Shown piece after piece: positions 26,454-36,300 of a stretch of DNA of 64,000 bases. The position numbers were made by a program, and so were the translations under genes. The stretch is from contig JAHBWU010000004.1 of NCBI GenBank assembly GCA_019636835.1, positions 1 through 64,000 on the forward strand, written 5' to 3'. This DNA comes from Nitrospira sp. (GTDB taxonomy: Bacteria; Nitrospirota; Nitrospiria; Nitrospirales; Nitrospiraceae). Every line of letters begins with the position of its first letter. The stretch's first letter is position 1. The notes under the pieces are model-generated. The model had not been told where the DNA came from, ran no database searches, and was given only the letters and a program-made list of their open reading frames with translations.

Positions 26454-27095
26454 TTATGGCGCCTTGAGCTTGTCGGATTTTTTGCGGAGCTGATCGACGA
26501 GATCCGAATAGGAAGCGGCACTCAGAATCTTCTTAAACTGCCCGCGATAGTTGTTCACCAGACTGACCCCGTCCACGACGACGTCATAGACCCGCCAATC
26601 ATCCGCCCTATTGATCAAGCGATAATCGAGTGGGATCTCCGTCTTTCCTGAAAGCACTTTGGTCCTGACTTCCGCATACTCTTTCTCCGTTCGTTCATTC
26701 AAATACTGCACCCCTTCACCGGAATAGGTTTCGATCTTGTCCGCATACGAATTTGTCAGTAACCTCCGAAAGAGGTCGACAAATTCCTGTTTCTGCTGAT
26801 CCGTCAGCTGATTCCAGGGAGCCCCAAGCGCCCGCCTGGACATTTCCGCATAGTCAAATCGAGCCGCCACCACTTTCTCAAGCAGGAGTCGGCGCTCCTC
26901 GGCTTTTTCCGGTTGCTTGAGTTCCTTTTCCCGTACGATACGGAGCACTTCGTCGATCGTCGTCTTCATGGAGTCGGTAGGAGGTCCCGCGTACGCGGGT
27001 ACCGCCGCCATTCCAATGCAGATGACTATCATGAGCACCGCGAACCACGAGCTGCCGGTTTTCCATCCATTCCAAGTATTTCTCATCGGTATCAT
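26454..27095 (-). CDS. mlaC: MlaC-family periplasmic phospholipid-binding protein
   Basis: About 213 residues with a signal peptide (cleavage near VPAYAGPP). Family features: TIDEVLRIVREKELKQPEKA, FDYAEMSRRALGAPWNQLT, then EIPLDYRLINRADDWRVYDV and VVDGVSLVNNYRGQF. MlaC shuttles lipids between the inner-membrane MlaFEDB complex and the outer membrane. Starts GTG 27098, ATG 27095 and ATG 27086 are possible; GAGG lies before 27095. Fourth gene of the mlaE-F-D-C run. Confidence 0.9.
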   Translation of the reverse strand: MIPMRNTWNGWKTGSSWFAVLMIVICIGMAAVPAYAGPPTDSMKTTIDEVLRIVREKELKQPEKAEERRLLLEKVVAARFDYAEMSRRALGAPWNQLTDQQKQEFVDLFRRLLTNSYADKIETYSGEGVQYLNERTEKEYAEVRTKVLSGKTEIPLDYRLINRADDWRVYDVVVDGVSLVNNYRGQFKKILSAASYSDLVDQLRKKSDKLKAP

Positions 27096-27157
27096 CACGC
27101 CTCTCTCTCTACGTCAATCACACTGGTCTTCCCGTTACACGTGACAGATAGGTCCGG

Positions 27158-27601
27158 TTAGTTGACCTTCCCGTGGACGTACTGACTCACCAACTCCTCA
27201 AGGTCAAGGCCTGATTCCGTATCACGAATCGTGTCGCCCGGCTTCAAAGGGTCTCCCCCTCCCCCCGGCGAGAGCGCAAGATATTTTTCTCCGATGATCC
27301 CTCGAGTCTTGATCGAAGCGATGGTATCGGAAAAGAGCTTCGTCCCATTCTGAACCGCCAGCCTCACCATCGCCCGATCCTCTTTCAGATTGATTCTCTT
27401 AACTCGGCCCACTTCAACGCCGGCAACTTCCACAGCTGCACCGGCTTTCAGCCCTGTGGCTGAATTGAACAGAGCATCCACTTCGTAGACATCTCCACCG
27501 ATCAGTTCCAACTTACCGAGTTTAATCGACAGATAGCCCAAACAGACTATCCCGACCAGCACGAACACGCCGACGATCAATTCGAGTTTGCTTTTCTCCA
27601 T
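27158..27601 (-). CDS. mlaD: MlaD/MCE-domain lipid transport protein
   Basis: 147 residues: one N-terminal membrane helix (LELIVGVFVLVGIVCLGYLS) and a single MCE domain (YEVDALFNSATGLKAGAAV, GVEVGRVKRI). The C-terminal VKTRGIIGEKYLALSPG-like segment reads IKTRGIIGEKYLALSPGG here. MlaD forms a hexameric ring on the MlaE permease. GAGGAG 6 nt before the ATG; 11 bp after mlaF. Confidence 0.93.
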   Translation of the reverse strand: MEKSKLELIVGVFVLVGIVCLGYLSIKLGKLELIGGDVYEVDALFNSATGLKAGAAVEVAGVEVGRVKRINLKEDRAMVRLAVQNGTKLFSDTIASIKTRGIIGEKYLALSPGGGGDPLKPGDTIRDTESGLDLEELVSQYVHGKVN

Positions 27602-27612
27602 CCTGGACTCCT

Positions 27613-28371
27613 CTAGCCTCCGGTGGACGCGGCACGCAGCGGCTCCGTCCCGCCGACTGAGATGAATTCCCTGATTTCAGGATCGGTCGTCCGTTGTAAT
27701 TCGGCCGGCTCCGCCATCGCGGCTATTTTTCCGCCTTTCAACATCGCGACATAATCCGAAATCCAGAATATCTCAGGAATTTGATGACTCACCATCACGG
27801 CGGTAAACCCGAACTTCCGCTGCATGCTCGTAATAAGGTCATGAATCGATTTAGCCATGAGCGGATCGAGACCCGTCGTGGGTTCATCGAAGAGAATAAT
27901 TTCCGGTTGCATCACCAACGCACGTGCCAGACCGACGCGTTTCCGCATGCCCCCGCTGAGTTCCGCGGGGAACTTGTGTCCCATCCCGGCCAGGCCCACT
28001 TGATCCAACTTCTCCTCGACACGGTCGGTCACATCCGAGCCTTTCATTCTGAGTCTTTCTCTGAGCGGAAACGCCACGTTTTCAAAGACCGTCAGCGAGT
28101 CGAACAGCGCCGCCCCCTGAAACAACATCGCGAACCGCTTGCGCACTTCGTTGAGTGCACGGCCGTGGAGCCGGGATATTTCCACTCCATCGACCCACAC
28201 TTGTCCGGAATCAGGTTGGAGGAGCCCGATCATATGCTTCAGCAGTACGCTCTTGCCTTCACCACTTCGACCGATGATCGTCGTGAGCTTCCCTTCAGGG
28301 ACGACGAGATCAATGCCCCGCAAGACCGGCTGACCTCCCAACGTCTTCGTCACACCCACGAGCTTCAGCAT
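27613..28371 (-). CDS. mlaF: MlaF-type ABC transporter ATPase
   Basis: 252 residues. Walker A GRSGEGKSVLLKH (with the Glu typical of MlaF in place of a Gly), Q-loop MLFQGAALFDSLTVFENVAF, signature LSGGMRKRVGLARA, Walker B EIILFDEPTTGLDP and H-loop MVSHQIPE. Powers lipid transport by the MlaE permease. 2 bp after mlaE; no MlaB (STAS) gene is seen nearby. Confidence 0.95.
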   Translation of the reverse strand: MLKLVGVTKTLGGQPVLRGIDLVVPEGKLTTIIGRSGEGKSVLLKHMIGLLQPDSGQVWVDGVEISRLHGRALNEVRKRFAMLFQGAALFDSLTVFENVAFPLRERLRMKGSDVTDRVEEKLDQVGLAGMGHKFPAELSGGMRKRVGLARALVMQPEIILFDEPTTGLDPLMAKSIHDLITSMQRKFGFTAVMVSHQIPEIFWISDYVAMLKGGKIAAMAEPAELQRTTDPEIREFISVGGTEPLRAASTGG

Positions 28372-28373
28372 GA

Positions 28374-29141
28374 TTACAACAACAATGACGTCAGAAAATA
28401 GTCCCAGATGAGAATCAAGACCGATGACAACACGACCGCCTCCGTCGTGGCGGTGCCGAGCCCTTCGGCACTCATCTTGGTGTAAAAGCCCTTATAGCAA
28501 CAGACCCAGCTCACGATCAGTCCAAAACTAATGGATTTGAGAATGCCGCCATAGACGTCTTTCCACTCGACTGCGGCCTCGATGGAATTCCAGTACGAAC
28601 CGGCGTTGACGCCGAGGAGATCCACTCCGACAAGATGACCGCCGTAGATGCCTACCACGTCGAAGATAGCGACCAGCAGGGGAACGCCGATTAAACCCGC
28701 TACGAGTTTCGGCGCAATCAGGTATTGGAGCGGATTGACGGCCATGGTATCCAGCGCGTCGATCTGTTCCGTGATTCGCATGATGCCGATCTCCGCCGTG
28801 ATAGCGGAACCGGCGCGCGCCGTTACCATGAGCGCAGCCAAGACCGGACCCAACTCGCGAATCATGCTGAGCGCCACTGCTGAACCTAACAGCCCTTCAG
28901 ATCCGAATTTTCGCAGCGTATAGTAGCCTTGCAACGCCAGCACCATCCCGGTGAATGCAGCCGTCAGCACGACAACGAACGTCGACTTGTAGCCGATGAA
29001 GTGGAGTTGCTTGACGATTTGCATGCCCCGCAACGGCGGACGCGCCAGCCAGGCGAAGGACGACACCACGAAGATCAGCATCCGGCCCATTTCCGCCACA
29101 TAGGTAAGAGCCCATCGGCCTATGAGTTGAAGTAGCGTCAT
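28374..29141 (-). CDS. mlaE: MlaE-type ABC permease
   Basis: About 255 residues from ATG 29141; a TTG at 29147 would overlap the hpnG stop as TTGA. Five to six membrane helices with the family motifs FIGYKSTFVVVLTAAFTGMV, SMIRELGPVLAALMVTARAG and GSAITAEIGIMRITEQIDAL. Membrane core of the lipid ABC system. Directly downstream of hpnG, which suggests that hopanoids are one of the transported lipids (inference). Confidence 0.93.
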   Translation of the reverse strand: MTLLQLIGRWALTYVAEMGRMLIFVVSSFAWLARPPLRGMQIVKQLHFIGYKSTFVVVLTAAFTGMVLALQGYYTLRKFGSEGLLGSAVALSMIRELGPVLAALMVTARAGSAITAEIGIMRITEQIDALDTMAVNPLQYLIAPKLVAGLIGVPLLVAIFDVVGIYGGHLVGVDLLGVNAGSYWNSIEAAVEWKDVYGGILKSISFGLIVSWVCCYKGFYTKMSAEGLGTATTEAVVLSSVLILIWDYFLTSLLL

Positions 29142-29143
29142 CG

Positions 29144-29968
29144 TCAAGTCGGCGAGAGTTCTTTCTTCTGCGGATCGGTCGCCATCGCCGCCGCATAACT
29201 ACGGAAAAAGGCCGTCAATGCCTCCGCTGCGACCAGACTCTGTCGGCGAAGCCGGCCCAAGCCTAAGAGGCATGAAGGGGCAGTCAAGACAGTACCGATC
29301 CCTTTGAGCCACCCAGTGGGCCTGAGAAATAGATTGAAGTCAAGCGGAAGATCTTCGTCCAGAAGATCCGAAACGGATCGGATGATCACAAAGGGAACCT
29401 GCGCCCGTTGCGCTTGGGCAGCCAAGGCTGAACTTTCCATGTCGAGGCCGATGGCCTGAGTGCTCAGCGCAAACCTTCGCTTCTCTGTAGCACTGCCGAT
29501 CACGCGATCGGTCGAGACAAACCGCCCCATGTGCTCAGGCGGCACCAGAGTCTCGACAAACGTCAGGACGAGATCCCGCTCATCACCTGGGACATGGAAA
29601 ACTTCCGACGGCTCGTCGTGCTCTCCTCGATACGCCACGTCGCGACCTACCAAGAGCGTTCCAATGTCCGCTGCGATGAGCGCACAGGCAAACCCTGTCG
29701 ACACCATGAGGTTGAACGACTCGTTGTCCAGCAGTTGGGCGGCGCTTCGCCCTGCCTTTTCAAGACCAACGCCGGTTTGAGCAAGCCAATATTCTCTGTC
29801 GCCTACGGTGCGCACGAAAACGGTGAGGCTCCCGACTCGACGTTCAACGCCAGGAGGGAATGCCGACCGCACCGCACCCATTTCCCATGGAGTGGCGGCA
29901 AAAACGGCAATTCGTTTAGGCGGCACAGTACCAGGTGAGTGCTTAGAAAGAGAACCGGCGGGAGTCAA
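29144..29968 (-). CDS. hpnG: Hopanoid-associated nucleoside phosphorylase HpnG
   Basis: 274 residues, probably starting at TTG 29968, which overlaps the shc stop as TTGA; a GTG at 29926 is the alternative. Purine-nucleoside-phosphorylase fold: KRIAVFAATPWEMGAV, then LMVSTGFACALIAADIGTLL, and the nucleoside-site motif GLDMESSALAAQA followed by FVIIRSVSD. HpnG removes adenine from adenosylhopane to give ribosylhopane, the step after HpnH. Lies between shc and mlaE. Confidence 0.88.
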   Translation of the reverse strand: MTPAGSLSKHSPGTVPPKRIAVFAATPWEMGAVRSAFPPGVERRVGSLTVFVRTVGDREYWLAQTGVGLEKAGRSAAQLLDNESFNLMVSTGFACALIAADIGTLLVGRDVAYRGEHDEPSEVFHVPGDERDLVLTFVETLVPPEHMGRFVSTDRVIGSATEKRRFALSTQAIGLDMESSALAAQAQRAQVPFVIIRSVSDLLDEDLPLDFNLFLRPTGWLKGIGTVLTAPSCLLGLGRLRRQSLVAAEALTAFFRSYAAAMATDPQKKELSPT

Positions 29969-32148
29969 TGCTCGGACCGATACACGTCAGTTCCTTGAAT
30001 GTGATGACGAAGTTCGTCGGCCCGCATCTTCCCGCGGGAACGAAGGTTACGGTACATCGCCAGGGCCCACAGCGGGAAATACTGGCAATACCAGTGATAC
30101 CGAAGATAAAACACGCGCGGAAATCCCGTCCCGGTATGACTAATTTCCTCCCACGCTCCGTCTTTCAGTTGTCGGCGAAGAAGAAATTGCACCCCCCGCG
30201 CGACGCTGAAGGAATCAGTCGCTCCGGCCGACATCAGAGCCATCAACGCCCATGCTGTCTGCGAGGGCATACTCTCCCCTTTACCGTGATGCTCCAAATC
30301 GTCCTTATAAGAGAGACAGGACTCACCCCACCCGCCGTCAGGATTCTGTTTCGATTCCAGCCAGGCAACCGCCCGGCGAATAGAAGGCGCCGAGAGATCT
30401 TCACCGATGGCTCTGAGCCCAGCTAAGACGGACCAGGTCCCATAGATGTAATTGACGCCCCAGCGTCCGTACCAACTGCCGTCTTCCTCCTGCTCTTTCT
30501 TCAGAAAGGCCAAGGCCGGTCCAGCGGCCGGATGAGTTTTGTCATATCCTAATGCGCCGAGCATCTCAAGGCATCGCCCGGCTAGATCGGAGGTACTGGG
30601 GTCCAAGAGCGCTTTATGATCGGCAAAGGGTATATAGTTGAAAACGATTCGATTGTTGTCCTTATCGTAGGCGCCCCAGCCACCATCGGATCCCTGCATC
30701 GCCAAGACCCATCGCATCCCGCGACGAATGGACTCGTTCAGCTCGCCCTCATGACCCGGGATCTTCAATTTGGAAAGCGCCATGATGACCACGGCGGAAT
30801 CGTCAACATCCGGATACAATTCATTCTCAAACTGGAAGTACCATCCACCCGGTTCCGCATTCGGCGAAGAGACAATCCAGTCACCCACAGCCTTGGTTTG
30901 CCTAGACATGAGATACCGGCCCGCCTTTTGGAGCGCAGGATGATCCTGCGGCACCCCCGCCTCAACTAGAGCGTTCACGAGCAACGCGGTATCCCAAATG
31001 GGAGAAAAACAGGGCTGGAGATGGAGCGTGGAAACGATCTCACCGTCGATCATGGCGGAATCGTAGACTTCCAACTCTTCGATCTCGCGAAGTGCTTTGA
31101 CGACGAGGGGATCATCGGCATCATACCCTAAGCATTCAAGCGCCATGATGGAGTTGGCCATGGCCGGATAGATGGCACCGAGCCCTCCGGACCCTTTGAG
31201 ATGATCCACCATCCAACAGGCTGCTTTATGCAGGGCTTTTTCCCGCAACGCCCGCATGGGCATCCGGTCGTATAGTTTCAACATGGCATCCAATGCCACG
31301 AAAAAGTTATGCGGGGTGAACCACGCCTGATCCTTATTGAATGGAGGGTATTTCCAATAGCGAACCTCTTCGCGCGGGATCGGGTATAACTCGTCGATGC
31401 CTTGTTCACGTGGAATACGGCAGACGGGACGGTGCGCGAATACGATGAGCAAGGGAATGAGCACGGCCCGGGACCAATACGAGATCGCATAGATACTGAA
31501 GTAGAACTTCTTCGGCAACAACATCAGTTCGACGGGCATATGGGGCACGCCTTCCCAATCGTACTGATCGAACAAGGCCAGAGTGATTTTGGTAAACACG
31601 TTGGCTTGCAGGACACCGCCCATCGCCAAGATCCGTTCTTTGGCTCGAACCATAAACGGTTCGTCCGCCGACACGCCGCTTAATTTGAGTGCAAAATATG
31701 CCTTGACCGATGCGCTGATCTCCGTCGGACCACCGTAATAGATCGGCCATCCGCCGTCGGATAGTTGCGTCGCTTGGAGATATCGGACAGCCTTCGCCTC
31801 TCGATCGGGATCGACCCGATCGAGGAACCGACGCAGCATCAAGTATTCGGATGTCAGCGTGGTGTCTGCCTCCAGCTCAGCAACCCAGTACCCTTCGGCA
31901 TGTTGACGGCTGAAAAACCACGATTGACTCCGCCTAATCGCGTCATCAACCGCATCGGGTTGGCTGACGGCATGGCCGATGGGCCGTCGAGCAGCGGAAG
32001 AATCCAATGAAGGCAGGACAACCGGTTTGTCCGAAACCAACCGAAGCGAAGCAATAGGGGTAAACTCCGTAGCTGAGTCGAGTCGCCCCTGACCGGTCGA
32101 GAGCAGGCTGTCAGAGAGGCGGTTGAATAACGCCTTTATAATGTTCAT
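29965..32148 (-). CDS. shc: Squalene-hopene cyclase
   Basis: 727 residues. The catalytic DxDD motif is intact as DVDDS (Asp447, Asp449, Asp450). Several QW repeats are visible (QLSDGGWPIYYGG, QGSDGGWGAYDKDNN, QNPDGGWGESC, QLKDGAWEE). It cyclises squalene to hopene/diplopterol on the inner membrane. A longer-than-usual N-terminal extension of about 65 residues precedes the first conserved block. First gene of a run shc-hpnG-mlaEFDC-Omp85. No squalene synthase genes (hpnCDE) are in the window. Confidence 0.96.
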   Translation of the reverse strand: MNIIKALFNRLSDSLLSTGQGRLDSATEFTPIASLRLVSDKPVVLPSLDSSAARRPIGHAVSQPDAVDDAIRRSQSWFFSRQHAEGYWVAELEADTTLTSEYLMLRRFLDRVDPDREAKAVRYLQATQLSDGGWPIYYGGPTEISASVKAYFALKLSGVSADEPFMVRAKERILAMGGVLQANVFTKITLALFDQYDWEGVPHMPVELMLLPKKFYFSIYAISYWSRAVLIPLLIVFAHRPVCRIPREQGIDELYPIPREEVRYWKYPPFNKDQAWFTPHNFFVALDAMLKLYDRMPMRALREKALHKAACWMVDHLKGSGGLGAIYPAMANSIMALECLGYDADDPLVVKALREIEELEVYDSAMIDGEIVSTLHLQPCFSPIWDTALLVNALVEAGVPQDHPALQKAGRYLMSRQTKAVGDWIVSSPNAEPGGWYFQFENELYPDVDDSAVVIMALSKLKIPGHEGELNESIRRGMRWVLAMQGSDGGWGAYDKDNNRIVFNYIPFADHKALLDPSTSDLAGRCLEMLGALGYDKTHPAAGPALAFLKKEQEEDGSWYGRWGVNYIYGTWSVLAGLRAIGEDLSAPSIRRAVAWLESKQNPDGGWGESCLSYKDDLEHHGKGESMPSQTAWALMALMSAGATDSFSVARGVQFLLRRQLKDGAWEEISHTGTGFPRVFYLRYHWYCQYFPLWALAMYRNLRSRGKMRADELRHHIQGTDVYRSEH

Positions 32149-32569
32149 GAATGGTTAGGACTCAAAAGAGACAACTGCGGCAGGTGAAAGGCCGACATCT
32201 TAATAAAGGGTCTCCCTTCGTAAACCTTTCCAACACTCCCTTGAATACGGTAAGGCTTATAACAAACGATTGGAGTCGAGTCAAGCGAAGGTGCTGAGAA
32301 GTGCCTGAAGTATATAAATATTTTATCGGTGTATGTGATCGTGAACATCCGTTCAACAGTATCTATGACTGAGCGTCGTGACACCTTTTGCCTTGTCGAT
32401 TGAAGTGGAGAACCGAGTGCCGTTGTCTTCTATGCAGATCCTTGGTTTCAAGACGACGATGTATTTAATTCATGGGCGGAGGATGGGAAAAGATGGAGTC
32501 GTGGAGCAGGTGAGTACGACACAGGATACAAGATAAGAAGGGAAAAGAGTAACTCAGACAGGAAACAGG
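32149..32569. other. Intergenic region upstream of shc
   Basis: 421 bp that should carry the promoter of the shc-mla operon and the 3' end of the small membrane-protein gene. Visibly more AT-rich around 32250-32350. No gene or strong hairpin seen. Confidence 0.4.
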
Positions 32570-32827
32570 TTACCGCATCAAAAGAACAACGAGAGCGATG
32601 AAGCTCCAGAGCGTGACCGACAGGCGCAGCCCATTGACAATACCCCTGGAAGGCCCCAACGGATCCTCATCCAGCTCCTTCTGCCGCTCGTCCCGCGTCA
32701 CACGCAATCGTCCCTCTTCGGCTTTGCTGGTGGGCATGAGCAGTGCTTCCAAAGTCACTTGCGCAAGGACGAGATTAGCAATCGATTGTGGATGTGATTG
32801 TCTATCCGGGATTTGCGAAAGCGCCAT
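32570..32827 (-). CDS. Small C-tail-anchored membrane protein, unknown
   Basis: 85 residues with a strong GAGGAG 6 nt before ATG 32827. The N-terminal 60 residues are polar and charged (SKAEEGRLRVTRDERQKELD), and one C-terminal membrane helix follows (LSVTLWSFIALVVLLM). No family recognised. Monocistronic, in a gene-poor stretch between shc and smc. Confidence 0.6.
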   Translation of the reverse strand: MALSQIPDRQSHPQSIANLVLAQVTLEALLMPTSKAEEGRLRVTRDERQKELDEDPLGPSRGIVNGLRLSVTLWSFIALVVLLMR

Positions 32828-33353
32828 GATCGCTCCTCATTCGTGTAGGTTGTGAAGCGGTCGTACACTCTTGTAGAGCAACTACGATACCGTGGGTCAT
32901 TTGCTTCTCCTAGCAAATCCACCTTTCCGGACTGCATATTTCCAGATTGGGAGCAAATGGGACCAGGACACAAGTTATTGATGAATATCACTTCCTTTCT
33001 CTAGAAGCATCCGCACCCAACTAAGTGGCAAGCCGCCTGTCCCTATTACACACCACACAGCAACTCTTTCCAGATCGCTGGAGCATTTTTCGGCATGGAA
33101 TTGGGCCACTTTTGCACAGTAGTGAATCAACCCATCTACTACACAAATTGGCACCGCGGAGGCAAAGAGGCTACTTCTGTGATCGAAAAGCTTAGTCCGT
33201 CAAACCCATTCCGAAACGGGTCTAACCAGGGTGGTAGAGAAAGGCGTGGGAACTCCCCATCATCACGTTGCTCAAGAGTGTGTAACGCTGGATAGAATCA
33301 AGCCAAAGCCTGGCTTGAAGACAGGCTTATGATCAAATTCTGAAGGCAGCCTA
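32828..33353. other. Intergenic region between smc and a small membrane-protein gene
   Basis: 526 bp without a supported gene. A perfect 8-bp hairpin TCAAGCCA-AAGCC-TGGCTTGA at 33298-33318 lies 36 bp after the smc stop and may end the smc transcript, although no U-run follows. Confidence 0.4.
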
Positions 33354-36300
33354 CTAGGCCGGCTGTAGATCGCCGAGCCTGACCGACACCAGTTTGGATA
33401 CCCCAGGCTCTTCCATCGTGACGCCAAAGAGGGAGTCGGCGATGCTCATCGTCCGCTTATTGTGCGTGATAACGAGGAATTGCGCGTTCTGCGCCAACTC
33501 CTTCAAGACTCCTGTAAACCGTCCGATGTTTTCCTCATCCAGCGGGGCGTCAATTTCATCCAACAGACAGAACGGCGTCGGCCTGATCAAAAAACTCGCA
33601 AACAACAGCGCCATCGCCGTGAGCGTCTTTTCTCCTCCCGATAGCATAGTGATGCTCTTCAGCCGTTTGCCGGGTGGTTGGGCCACAATTTCAATGCCTG
33701 GTTCCTGATTGCCGACTGGTTCGCCGTTATCCGGAAGCGGTTCATCGACCAACAGCAGCTCGGCCCGTCCGCCAGGGAAGAATTGGCCGAAGACCTCGGT
33801 GAATTTCCGCTGTAATTCCTCATACGTGGCCGCGAACATCTCCTTCGTCGTCCGGTGAATCCGCTGAATAATCTCCTTAAGCGACGCGATCGAGTTCGAG
33901 AGGTCCTGTTCCTGGGCAGTTAAGAATGTGTGGCGTTCCTCCAGCTCCTGGTGCTCGCTGATCGCGGCTAAGTTGATCGGCCCCATACGATCCAATCGGT
34001 CACGGAGTTTCTGCAACTGCTCTTTCAACTCGACGTCCGAACGGTGCTCGGTTTCCTGTACAGCCGCGGCGTCAGCCTCGCTCATCGGTTCGCTCGATGT
34101 CATCGGATTCTCGACCAGCGTGAGAGGATTCAACTGATAGGTCCCCGACAACGTTCCTTCTACAGTCCCCAATTGCGTGCGAATTTCCGCTCGGCGAACC
34201 TCAACCGTCATTCGAGCATCTCGAATGATAGACATTCCTCGTCGCAACTCCTCCAGACCGGATTCAAGCGTTTGGCTCACCATTATCTGTTGCGCCTGTC
34301 GCTCCTGAGCGGCGACTAATTCTCCCTTCACCCGCCCTGCGGTTACGCCAAGTTCTTGGCAGAGGACTTCCTGACGGGCTTGCTCTGCCTGGCTCTGTTC
34401 AATGAGCCCATTCAGACCGTTCAGATGCTCACCCAACGCACGACGCCGGTCTTCCGTCTCCTGAATCTGTTGTGTCACCCGAGCCCGATTCAGTTGCTCA
34501 TGTTCCCGTTTGGCTCGCAACCCTTCCGCAATCAGCTTTGCCTCCGTCACGCGTTCCTGATGCGTTCTCATATTTTGATCGAGCAGCCCCAGTCGCTCGC
34601 GCACTCTCCCCAGCATCGTTTCCTGTCCGTTCTTCTCAGCGAACCACTGGCCCAATTGGGCCTGGACCGAGTGCGATTCTTGCTCCAACCGCTGACCTTC
34701 GCTGATACCTTCCTGGATCTCCGTCTCCATCCCGGTGAGTCGATGGTCAAGATCGTTCAGCACATGCTGAAGTTTTTCTTCATCCTTGCGCAGCGACAGA
34801 TTCTGCATTTCAGCGTCACGAAGCGCATCTCCGAGCTCGCGGTCCCGCTGGGTGAGCGACTGAATCTGGGCAAACACCATGTCTCGTTGTTGCTTGCTCT
34901 GATCGAGCTCCGTCACAAGCGAGCGGCGTTTGGCTTCGAGATCGATCACCTCTCGTCGGCGTTCGAGCAAACCCGGCGTGCCTTGAACTTGACCACCCGT
35001 CACGATGCCGGATGCATCCACCACTTCGCCATCCAGAGTCACCAGGATGGGACCGTTCGGAGCGCTCCACGCATGTTGCTCCCACAACTGCATCGCCTGG
35101 TCCAATGATCGAACAATGACGACGCGATCGAACAGCGCATCGCGAGCCGCCGTTCGGGCGGCATCGGTTTGGACTAGATCCACAGCGAGCCCGACGACGC
35201 CCGGCTGCGCTGCTATCGACGGCCACCAGTCATGGGCACGTCCGCCTTCCCATCGCGGGCGCTGCGGAATAAAACTGCCCCGCCCCAGCGCCTCCTCTTG
35301 GAGAAAACGGATCAACCGCCGCCCGACGGACGGTTCATCCACAAACCACCCACGAACACGTTCCCCCAACACCGTCTCAACCGCCCGTTCCATCCCCGAC
35401 GGAATCACCAGCCATTCGGCCACCGCATCCCGCACTCCATCACACGACTTCAAGGCGGGACCTTGCTGGGCCCCTTGCGGACCGTACCCCATCTCCTCAC
35501 GAACCACACTCTGCAACGCCTCAAGACGCGAATCCACCCCGGCCAGCTCTTCCGAACGTCGTAAGATCACCTGATCCAACGACTGGAGACCGCCGGTAGC
35601 TTGGGCGGCCTCTTCTTGCACGGTTCGTCGTTCCGTCCGTAGTTGCGAGACAAGGCGATCCGCCTCTCCATATTCCTTGCGCAAGGTTTCATGGCGATCG
35701 ATCGACGCTTCACGTTGACTCCGCAGTTCGTCTCGCTCCGACGACAAGCGAGTTCCACGGCCCGCAAGATCTTCCATTCGCTTGGCCAATTGCGAGATGC
35801 CTTGTTCGGTATTCGCGACGAGAACAGTCAGTTGCAGGACGTCTTGTCGCCCTCGTTCCTCCTCCGCGACGGCCGCAACCCGTTGGTGGAGCAAGCGCGT
35901 CATCTCCTCCTCGAGTTCCCCGAGAGCCCGATCCCGAATCGTCATCTCCTCCTCGATCGCCGTCAATGACGACTCGATGGTTTGAAGCGCGGCGGCCAGA
36001 TTCTCTTGTGATCTGACCAGTTCTTCCAGTTCAGCCGATTCCTGTACCTGTTGTTGGCCGAACAAGAGCCCTCGGTTTCGTTCGACCTCCGCCGCCGTCA
36101 GCGCATGGGCCTGCTGTTGTTCGACCGCCGCCAGCTCCTCACGAATCTTCCCGATGGAATCGGCGGTCGCAATTGCATCAAGGCGAGCCTGTTCGAGATC
36201 GGTGGTGAGCCGAGCCTGTTCTGCTGTCTTCTCAGATTCTTGTTGATCCAGGTTCAAAACCTCAGTCTCCGCCTCCTGCAAGGCCTGTCGCAATACTCTG

